A DNA stretch of 6,380 bases from Collinsella sp. (GTDB lineage: Bacteria > Actinomycetota > Coriobacteriia > Coriobacteriales > Coriobacteriaceae). Shown one piece after another: positions 1 through 5,190 of the stretch. The notes under the pieces were generated by a model, which was not told where the DNA came from, did no database searches, and saw nothing but the letters and a program-made list of their open reading frames with translations. The translations under genes and the position numbers were made by a program. The DNA lies in the NCBI GenBank assembly GCA_019413925.1, contig DXMY01000042.1, forward strand, positions 1 to 6,380. Reading direction: 5' to 3'. Positions within the stretch are counted from its first letter, which is position 1, and the number at the start of each line of letters is the position of its first letter.

Positions 1-57
1 CTGGACAAGGCCGCCGAGACCATGGCCGGCCTCTCCGGTACCCGCATCCACGAGTAG
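1..57 (+). CDS. 3' end of an unidentified gene (partial)
   Basis: Frame 1 is open from the window edge to a TAG at 55-57 and encodes the last 18 residues, LDKAAETMAGLSGTRIHE. Codon choice (CTG, GCC, GGC, CTC, ATC) fits a real GC-rich gene, and a strong terminator hairpin follows about 65 bases downstream, as expected for the end of a transcription unit. The tail is too short to name a family and I do not recognise it. It converges with the minus-strand regulator gene that ends at 201. Confidence 0.6.
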   Translation: MDKAAETMAGLSGTRIHE

Positions 58-79
58 TCTCTACTCTGTTGCCTCTCTC

Positions 80-103
80 GTGGGCGCCAGGCAAGGCGCC
101 CAC
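80..103 (+). other. GC-rich hairpin after the first gene
   Basis: Bases 80-88 (GTGGGCGCC) pair perfectly with 95-103 (GGCGCCCAC) around a 6-base loop. No T tract follows on either strand, so it is not a textbook intrinsic terminator. It may protect the 3' end of the upstream transcript or help the stronger hairpin 20 bases downstream. Confidence 0.5.
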
Positions 104-122
104 AAACTAGCCTCTCTTCATG

Positions 123-155
123 AGCCCCGCAGTCCGCTCCGACTGCGGGGCTTTT
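123..155 (+). terminator. Intrinsic terminator, possibly bidirectional
   Basis: A perfect 12-bp stem, AGCCCCGCAGTC (123-134) with GACTGCGGGGCT (141-152), closes a 6-base loop and runs directly into a short T run (152-155). It would end transcription of the plus-strand gene that stops at 57. It also lies between convergent genes, about 50 bases past the stop of the minus-strand regulator. It could act on that transcript too, although the T run on that side is poor. Bases 156-200 show nothing else recognisable. Confidence 0.85.
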
Positions 156-200
156 GCTGTTGAGGGGTGAGCAAATGGGTGCGGGCAAGATTCAATTTGA

Positions 201-851
201 TTAAACACTCAGATCATGAGATGCCTGGAACCAAACGATGACTCCCAGAATCCTAATTCGGCGTTTGTCCAGCACAATATCCGGTTCCGATGTGCGATAT
301 GAGTGGGATGAGAGCATCACGGTGTTTGTGCCGGTGCTATAACGCCGTATGACGATTCTCGAATTATCGGCCAAAGCGAGGACGGAGCATCCGTTCCAGG
401 GTTTCAGACTGGGATCCACGAGGAGATGAGATCCAATCGGATAGCATTTGGACATGGCGGACGTGTCCATTTGAACAAAGAAGCACCCGCGATGTTTCTT
501 GAATACGGATGAGGGAAGCGCGGTTATTCCGGTTTGTTTAAGTCCCGTTCTGCCTCCATTCTTCAAGATTTTAAATACATCGCAAAGGGAATCAGTAGTA
601 ACTTCTTTGGATTCCCCCTTCCGCCCCTCGTGGTCGAGCTTTGCGGCAAGCCCTGCGGTTTCAGATGTGAGGTCGTCGAGCTGCAGGTTAAATTTCGATA
701 CTATCTTGAGCAACGTTGAGCGGCGGATTGTATAGCGGTCCTTTTCCCAGCGGCATACCGTTTCTTTGGAGACGCCGATGAGTGCCGCGAATTCCTCCTG
801 TGTCAGCTGGTCGCGCTTGCGAAGCGCCTTTATGTTTTGACCCGTTCCCAT
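201..851 (-). CDS. XRE-family regulator with S24/LexA-like C-terminal domain
   Basis: Predicted cytoplasmic DNA-binding regulator of 216 residues. Residues about 5-61 form an XRE helix-turn-helix (LTQEEFAALIGVSKETVCRW at 16-35, followed by EKDR). A linker of about 60 residues follows, then an S24 peptidase-like domain at about 122-210 (LLVDP at 143-147, ILGVIVWF near the end). The dyad of self-cleaving S24 proteins appears lost. The residue before the conserved Met is Ala132 where Ser is usual, and Arg169 in IRRY stands where IKR is usual, so the domain probably serves for dimerisation or ligand sensing. I chose ATG at 851 because it follows the TAA of the upstream ADI-like gene after one base. 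A longer reading from TTG at 899 adds 16 low-complexity residues, overlaps that gene and has no ribosome site. No Shine-Dalgarno precedes 851 either, so translation probably depends on coupling. Base composition is visibly more AT-rich than in the arc genes. Its target is inferred to be this locus, not shown. Confidence 0.82.
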   Translation of the reverse strand: MGTGQNIKALRKRDQLTQEEFAALIGVSKETVCRWEKDRYTIRRSTLLKIVSKFNLQLDDLTSETAGLAAKLDHEGRKGESKEVTTDSLCDVFKILKNGGRTGLKQTGITALPSSVFKKHRGCFFVQMDTSAMSKCYPIGSHLLVDPSLKPWNGCSVLALADNSRIVIRRYSTGTNTVMLSSHSYRTSEPDIVLDKRRIRILGVIVWFQASHDLSV

Positions 852-852
852 G

Positions 853-2103
853 TTATGAAGTGCGGACGAGGGGGAGGCAGAGGCAGTTGGGGCCGCCAAA
901 GCCGTTTGTCAGCTCAAAGATAGAGATGGGAATAAGGTCAATACCGGCCTGCTCCAGCGCTTTGTTGGTTGCGGCGTTTTCTTCGTATACGCAGACCTTG
1001 CCTGGCTCCAAACAAAGGGTGCTTGTGGCATTGTTGGTCCTTTCGACCTCTGCTGCTCCGGGATTTGAGCCACCGCAAAGGATAAACTGCAACGAACTTG
1101 AACCTAGGGCTAATCGCAACGCTTCTTTCAGTCCGCCTGCGACATGACACGCACGGGTTGTCCCTTCCGATCTGCCCCGCGTAATGCGGTAGACTCGCGC
1201 TTGGTCGAGAAGCTCCCGAGCAACGAGGAATGTCTCGTAGTCAACGCGAGTGAAATATGTGTCGAGATGAATGCAGAGGTCATCGTAGGGGACCTGAATG
1301 GCCCATACGGACTCAATAGTCGAGTTCTCATCCCACAGCAAGTTATTTGCTAAAGTGTCTATCGCCGCCGGCTCGGTTCGTTGCGAGATTCCAACGGCTA
1401 TGTTTTCGCTGTTGAGGTTGTGCAGGTCGCCGCCTTCAATGTGGTAAGTCGATTCATGCTTGAAGAACTGAGGGGTCTCGCGGAAATCTGGGTGATAGGT
1501 AAAAATCGTTTTGTAGGCGATAACCTCACGGTTGCGCTCTGGCCAGTACATGTGGTTGAGCGTAACGCCTTCGCCGATGACGCTCGCCGGATCGCGTGTG
1601 AACCACATGGTGTTAAGGGGGCTTACGAGAAGATCGTCAGGTGAGTATGCGTCTGCCGTCAGTTTCGTGAGGCTGAACACCTCTTTATCTGTGTTGAAGA
1701 CCTGGGAGTAGCGGATGCCGTTGACTGCTGCTTGAGCAAGGGCGCGGGAGCCTTCGATGCGCTCGAGATACTCGCGAATGGCAGACTCGAGCTCAATGCC
1801 CCGCGCGCCGCATTCTGAAATGTAGCTATCGATAAAAGAGCGACGCGCTTGCTCTGTCGCATCAAGGGCTTCGGTAAGAAGGTTTTCAAGATAGAGAATC
1901 TCTACCCCTTCGTGCTCGAGCATCGCCGAGTAAGCATGATGCTCCCTAAGGGCTTTATCAAGATCGAATGAGCTGCTAGACGGACGCAACGTAAAGACCC
2001 GATTGAACTGCCCGTCGGGGTAGTTGCGCGTTTCGGGGCCGGGACAGTGCAGAAGCACCTTTTTTAGCTTTCCTATTTCATTTTGAACATGCAATGCGGA
2101 CAT
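853..2103 (-). CDS. Divergent arginine deiminase-like protein (second ADI paralogue)
   Basis: A 416-residue member of the arginine deiminase/amidinotransferase superfamily, colinear with the ArcA encoded at 3860-5104 (414 residues). The hydrolase core is present: FTRDP with Asp171, HIEGGD at 221-226 with Glu223, Arg242 in the SQRT motif, IHLD with His279 and Asp281, and the nucleophile Cys407 in GGPNC. Many usually constant positions differ. HRPG has become HCPG (19-22). The acidic segment before the EHD helix is replaced by a serine run (42-45). The usual GGGD and REQWNDG are replaced by GGSN and VERTNNA (344-359). The catalytic loop reads NGFGGPNC instead of RGRGGPRC. It may therefore be an arginine deiminase with altered properties, an enzyme for another guanidino compound, or a sensor. 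ATG 2103 is preferred because GCGAGG sits just upstream. ATG 2151 has no such site and would add 16 residues unlike the family N-terminus. It forms a unit with the regulator gene beginning one base past its stop, and it is divergent from arcD. Confidence 0.85.
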   Translation of the reverse strand: MSALHVQNEIGKLKKVLLHCPGPETRNYPDGQFNRVFTLRPSSSSFDLDKALREHHAYSAMLEHEGVEILYLENLLTEALDATEQARRSFIDSYISECGARGIELESAIREYLERIEGSRALAQAAVNGIRYSQVFNTDKEVFSLTKLTADAYSPDDLLVSPLNTMWFTRDPASVIGEGVTLNHMYWPERNREVIAYKTIFTYHPDFRETPQFFKHESTYHIEGGDLHNLNSENIAVGISQRTEPAAIDTLANNLLWDENSTIESVWAIQVPYDDLCIHLDTYFTRVDYETFLVARELLDQARVYRITRGRSEGTTRACHVAGGLKEALRLALGSSSLQFILCGGSNPGAAEVERTNNATSTLCLEPGKVCVYEENAATNKALEQAGIDLIPISIFELTNGFGGPNCLCLPLVRTS

Positions 2104-2172
2104 GTGACCTCGCTTTGGCGGTGAGTATTTATTGCTTCCATAGTGGCACATTACGAGTTTGATTCAATTTAC

Positions 2173-2178
2173 ATCATA
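2173..2178 (-). promoter_or_regulatory. Possible -10 element for the ADI-like gene
   Basis: Read on the minus strand, 2178 to 2173 is TATGAT, one base off the sigma-70 -10 consensus and about 70 bases before the preferred start codon at 2103. No acceptable -35 lies 16-18 bases upstream, so either the promoter is weak or activator-dependent, or the match is chance. An operator-like half-site, ACATCA on the plus strand, overlaps it. Confidence 0.3.
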
Positions 2179-2212
2179 TCTGTCACAGGTGAATGGCACG
2201 AACCGGCTTAGT

Positions 2213-2233
2213 AATTGATGTTAAACATCAATT
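2213..2233. promoter_or_regulatory. 21-bp perfect palindrome, candidate operator 1
   Basis: AATTGATGTT (2213-2222) and AACATCAATT (2224-2233) are exact reverse complements around a single central A. It lies in the middle of the divergent promoter region, about 110 bases from ATG 2103 and 148 bases from ATG 2381. The TTGAT/ATCAA half-sites resemble those of FNR-type regulators, but the inner spacing is 7 bases rather than 4. The regulator is not identified. The XRE protein of this locus and a Crp/Fnr-type protein are the obvious candidates. Confidence 0.6.
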
Positions 2234-2242
2234 TAGATAGCA

Positions 2243-2263
2243 AATTGACAAATTACATCAATC
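2243..2263. promoter_or_regulatory. Imperfect second copy of the palindrome, candidate operator 2
   Basis: AATTGAC (2243-2249) and ACATCAATC (2255-2263) repeat the layout of the palindrome at 2213, offset by exactly 30 bp, which is close to three helical turns. The right half matches operator 1 at eight consecutive bases (ACATCAAT) and the left half at six (AATTGA). The copy contains a TTGACA that could be the -35 box of the arc operon, in which case binding here would compete with RNA polymerase. Confidence 0.5.
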
Positions 2264-2369
2264 TGAAATCCGTTTACGGGTCGATGCGCTTCGTTGGCGG
2301 GCGAAGAGACGGAAGGGTGTTTTGCGCGATGACACAATGGCTTTGCCGGCAACGAAAAACCCCTGAATT

Positions 2370-2377
2370 AAGGAGGA
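2370..2377 (+). promoter_or_regulatory. Strong ribosome binding site of arcD
   Basis: AAGGAGGA ends three bases before ATG 2381. It is a near-perfect Shine-Dalgarno sequence, the strongest in the window, and it fixes the start of the transporter gene. Confidence 0.85.
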
Positions 2378-2380
2378 GAG

Positions 2381-3817
2381 ATGGCAGAGACAGAAAAGAA
2401 GCGCACTCTTCGAGTCCCGCACGTGTACACCATCATTCTCGTCTTGATGGCCGTATTTGCCGTTCTGACCTGGGTCGTGCCTTCAGGTTCGTTTGAGCGC
2501 CAGGAGGTTAACGGTCGCGAGGTAACGGTCTCGGGCACCTATGAGCCTGTCGATAAGGTCTATACGGACGAGGACGGCAACGAGGTCGATCTTCGCCAAG
2601 GCATCTTCGAAGTACTTGAGGCCCCTGCGATCGGCATCCAGCAAGCGGTCGAGGTCGTTGCATTCATTATGATCGTGGGAGGTTCCTTCCAGGTCATCAC
2701 GGCGACCGGAGCCATCACGAGCGGCGTCGCCCGAGTGGTGAAGAAGTTCAAGAGCAAGGACGTCCTCATCATTCCGATTCTAATGGTGCTTTTTGCCTTG
2801 GGCGGCAGCACCTTTGGTATGGCAGAGGAGACGCTTCCGTTCTTTGCGATTCTTATGCCGATCATGATGGCCATGGGCTTCGACTCAGTTACAGCGTTCA
2901 TGACGGTGTTTGTGGGTGCCCGTATCGGATACATCGCATCTACCGTTAACCCGTTCAACGTCCTGATTTCCCAGGGCATCCTCGGTATCCAGGGCAACCC
3001 CCAGCTTTGGCTGCGTACTATCGCCCTTGTCGTGCTTACTGCGGTTGGCGTCGCATGGGTTGTAATGTATGCCCTCAAGGTGAAGAAAAACCCCGAAGCG
3101 TCCCCCGCTTTCCACGATGATATCGAGAAGCGCAAAGAGTTTGGCGCGGACGAGAATCTCCTCGATAGCGAGTTCACCGCTAGGCAAAAAGCCGTCATGG
3201 TTATTTTCGTGCTTGGACTTGGCGCTATCATTTGGGGTCTGGTGGCCCAGGGCTGGTACATGAACGAAATCTCTGCGATTTTCTTGGCCATGGCCCTTCT
3301 TTCGGGTGTTGTTTCCGGGATGAATGAGAAGGAAATCGCCGGCGAGTTCGTTAAGGGAATTGCAGACTTCGCGTTCTCTGCCATCGTTGTTGGACTTGCC
3401 CGCGGAATCCTCGTAATCGCCAATGACGGCCTCATCATCGATACGATTCTCAATACGCTCGCCACGGCTCTCACTGGAGTTCCAGCCGTTATCTTTACGA
3501 GCATCCTCTATGTCGTGGATAACCTTCTGTCGATCCTCGTTCCGAGCTCCTCGGGCATCGCTGCCCTTACGATTCCCATTTTCGGCCCGCTTGTTGAGCT
3601 GATGGGCTTAAACCCCGAGGCTGCAGTTACTGGTCTTTCCATGGGCAGCGCGGCCATGTCTCTCATTTCGCCAACAAGCGCGATGCTCGTTGCCGGTCTT
3701 GGCGTCTGTAAGATTCCGCTTGGCCAGTGGTGGAAGGTCGCTTGGAAATTCTTCCTGGTCGTAAGCGTTATCTGCATGGCATTCACTGCGGTTTCGGGTC
3801 TTATCCCCCTGCCGTAA
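2381..3817 (+). CDS. arcD: YfcC/DcuC-family transporter, probable arginine/ornithine antiporter
   Basis: A 478-residue inner-membrane protein, probably exchanging external arginine for internal ornithine to feed the ADI pathway. The first hydrophobic helix spans about 15-34. A charged loop of about 40 residues follows, then multiple membrane segments (about 86-112, 127-163, 168-200, 211-233, 270-312, 330-400 and 416-475) with a hydrophilic cytoplasmic-type loop at about 234-268. Family-type motifs visible are GMAEETLPF (146-154), STVNPFN (187-193), ARGILVIANDG (340-350), VPSSSGIAALTIPI (387-400) and SPTSA (430-434). The two SS/TS-rich re-entrant-like segments suit the ion transporter superfamily. 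This is the type found with streptococcal ADI operons, unlike the APC-type ArcD of Pseudomonas. Substrate assignment rests on position: it is first in arcDABC order, 42 bases before arcA. A dicarboxylate or peptide substrate cannot be excluded from sequence alone. The start is fixed by the ribosome site at 2370-2377. Confidence 0.87.
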   Translation: MAETEKKRTLRVPHVYTIILVLMAVFAVLTWVVPSGSFERQEVNGREVTVSGTYEPVDKVYTDEDGNEVDLRQGIFEVLEAPAIGIQQAVEVVAFIMIVGGSFQVITATGAITSGVARVVKKFKSKDVLIIPILMVLFALGGSTFGMAEETLPFFAILMPIMMAMGFDSVTAFMTVFVGARIGYIASTVNPFNVLISQGILGIQGNPQLWLRTIALVVLTAVGVAWVVMYALKVKKNPEASPAFHDDIEKRKEFGADENLLDSEFTARQKAVMVIFVLGLGAIIWGLVAQGWYMNEISAIFLAMALLSGVVSGMNEKEIAGEFVKGIADFAFSAIVVGLARGILVIANDGLIIDTILNTLATALTGVPAVIFTSILYVVDNLLSILVPSSSGIAALTIPIFGPLVELMGLNPEAAVTGLSMGSAAMSLISPTSAMLVAGLGVCKIPLGQWWKVAWKFFLVVSVICMAFTAVSGLIPLP

Positions 3818-3859
3818 ATGCAAAACCCCACATACAAGTTGTGAGAAAGAAGGATAGAG

Positions 3860-5104
3860 ATGAACAAAGGACTGAACGTTCATAGCGAGATTGGCGCCCT
3901 CAAGAAGGTGTGCGTCCATCGCCCCGGTATGGATCTTGTAAACATGAAGGCGGAGGATTTCGACCGCGTTTGGATTCACGACGCGTTCTATCTGGACTAT
4001 GCCCAGAAAGAGCACGATCAGTTTACCGACCTTCTTCGCGGCGCTGGCGCCGAGGTCGTCTATATGGAAGAGCTGCTCGCTGAGACGTTTGACAAAGTCG
4101 AGGGCACTCGCGCAGAGTTCATGACGAAGTTCATGGGTGAGTCCGGCATCTCCAACGCGGCCCTTCGCCAGGCCGTTGTCGAGAAGCTTGATTCGATTAA
4201 GGACAACAAGGAGTTTGTCCTTGCTGCCATGGGCGGCCTCTACGTTCGCGACCTCGAGATCCCCAAGGTCGGCGGTTCTCTTGCCAGTATGGACGGCGAC
4301 GAGCTGAAGGGCGACGATATGGTCCTCTTCCCCATGCCCGCCTCGTATTTCTCCCGTGACCCCCTGGCTGTCGTGGGCAAGGGCGCTACCATGAACCGCA
4401 TGTACTGGAATCAGCGCAATCGCGAGGTAATCTTCTACGAAACGGTGCTCCGCAACCATCCCGATTACGCCGGTAGCCCCATTTGGTATGACCACAACAG
4501 CGAGTGGCATATCGAGGGCGGCGATATCCTCAACATCAACGCCAAGACGCTCGCCATCGGTATTTCCGAGCGCACCCAGACTGCGGCCATCGATGAGCTC
4601 GCCAAGAATATGTTCTGGGGTTCCGATGAGGCCGAGATCGAGAACATCTATGCCATCAAGATTCCGCACGGCTATGCCTACATGCACCTCGACACCGTCT
4701 GCACGCAGGTCGATCGCGATAAGTTCACGGTCTATCCCGGCATCTACCAGACGCTTCGTGCCTACCGCCTGACCAAGGGCGATTCGGAGGGGGAGGTGCA
4801 TATCGAGGAACTCGAGGGCACCCTGCAGCATATCCTCGAGCTTGCGACGGGTATGGACCATATCACCATGATTGAGTGCGGTGGCGGCGATCCGATCGAG
4901 GCTTCCCGTGAGCAGTGGAACGATGGTTCCAACACTCTTGCGGTCGCACCGGGCAAGGTCTGCGTGTATGAGCGCAACGTTGTCACCAACGATGCTCTTT
5001 ACAAGGCTGGCGTCGAGCTGCTCGTCGCTCCCTCCGAGGAGCTTTCTCGCGGTCGCGGCGGCCCGCGTTGCATGACCATGCCGTTCTGGCGTGAGGAAAT
5101 CTAG
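3860..5104 (+). CDS. arcA: Arginine deiminase
   Basis: Cytoplasmic enzyme of 414 residues hydrolysing L-arginine to L-citrulline and ammonia, the first step of the ADI pathway. The N-terminus HSEIGALKKVCVHRPG is typical. Catalytic residues are all visible: Asp167 in FSRDP, Glu219 in HIEGGD, Arg238 in SERT, His276 and Asp278 in MHLD, and nucleophile Cys404 in RGRGGPRCMTMP close to the C-terminus. The REQWNDGSNTL and PGKVCVYERN segments of the family are also intact. Length is normal for the family (about 405-420). One departure is that the usual PNLYFTRDP reads PASYFSRDP, so Ala161 replaces an Asn that contacts the substrate carboxylate in the Pseudomonas enzyme. ATG 3860 is preceded by GAAGGA at suitable spacing. 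It is second in the operon, after arcD, and is followed by an 86-base gap with a hairpin before arcB. A divergent paralogue lies upstream on the other strand. Confidence 0.96.
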   Translation: MNKGLNVHSEIGALKKVCVHRPGMDLVNMKAEDFDRVWIHDAFYLDYAQKEHDQFTDLLRGAGAEVVYMEELLAETFDKVEGTRAEFMTKFMGESGISNAALRQAVVEKLDSIKDNKEFVLAAMGGLYVRDLEIPKVGGSLASMDGDELKGDDMVLFPMPASYFSRDPLAVVGKGATMNRMYWNQRNREVIFYETVLRNHPDYAGSPIWYDHNSEWHIEGGDILNINAKTLAIGISERTQTAAIDELAKNMFWGSDEAEIENIYAIKIPHGYAYMHLDTVCTQVDRDKFTVYPGIYQTLRAYRLTKGDSEGEVHIEELEGTLQHILELATGMDHITMIECGGGDPIEASREQWNDGSNTLAVAPGKVCVYERNVVTNDALYKAGVELLVAPSEELSRGRGGPRCMTMPFWREEI

Positions 5105-5120
5105 TCAGCGTTAGCGTATC

Positions 5121-5150
5121 TGGGCGGCGCGTGTGCGTCTGCGCCGCCCA
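5121..5150 (+). other. Hairpin between arcA and arcB
   Basis: TGGGCGGCGC (5121-5130) pairs perfectly with GCGCCGCCCA (5141-5150) around a 10-base loop, starting 16 bases after the arcA stop. No T tract follows (TCCCTCCTTG), so full termination is unlikely. It is better placed as an mRNA stability or processing element, or a partial terminator, that sets arcA output above arcB and arcC. Confidence 0.6.
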
Positions 5151-5190
5151 TCCCTCCTTGTGTGTTCCAACAACCGAAAGGACTCAAATC

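Larger units (their letters stand above)
2104..2380. promoter_or_regulatory. Divergent intergenic control region
   Basis: This 277-base AT-rich gap separates the minus-strand ADI-like/regulator unit from the plus-strand arc operon, so both promoters must lie here. I see two similar inverted repeats (2213-2233 and 2243-2263), listed separately, and a further copy of their right half, ACATCA, at 2171-2176. On the minus strand TATGAT (2178 to 2173) resembles a -10 element for the ADI-like gene, without a convincing -35. On the plus strand TTGACA (2245-2250) matches a -35 box but has no good -10 at the right distance. Bases 2264-2360 hold no gene or clear motif and would be arc leader RNA. Confidence 0.65.

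Noticed and set aside
849..899. Longer regulator start at TTG 899
   Set aside because: It adds 16 low-complexity residues upstream of the helix-turn-helix, overlaps the ADI-like gene and has no ribosome site. ATG 851 directly after the stop codon is more plausible.
2213..2233. Interpretation of the palindrome as a standard FNR site or an ArgR (ARG) box
   Set aside because: FNR half-sites TTGAT/ATCAA should be 4 bases apart but are 7 apart here. The TGAAT/ATTCA core of ARG boxes is absent. It is kept only as an unassigned operator candidate.
2245..2273. A full sigma-70 promoter for arcD starting at TTGACA
   Set aside because: The -35 match is perfect, but the hexamer 16-18 bases downstream (around ATCCGT) does not resemble TATAAT, so no complete promoter is claimed.
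2215..2496. A 93-codon plus-strand frame spanning the divergent promoter region and the arcD start
   Set aside because: It begins inside the palindrome at 2213, overlaps arcD in another frame and has no ribosome site or recognisable product.
2560..3504. Long minus-strand open frame opposite arcD
   Set aside because: It is the antisense of membrane-protein codons, giving a Met/Ile/Thr-rich sequence with no recognisable domain.
3608..4861. A 417-codon open frame on the minus strand across the end of arcD and most of arcA
   Set aside because: It lies opposite two clearly functional genes whose motifs are intact. Its translation is low-information, and it has no family resemblance or ribosome site. 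It is a composition shadow.
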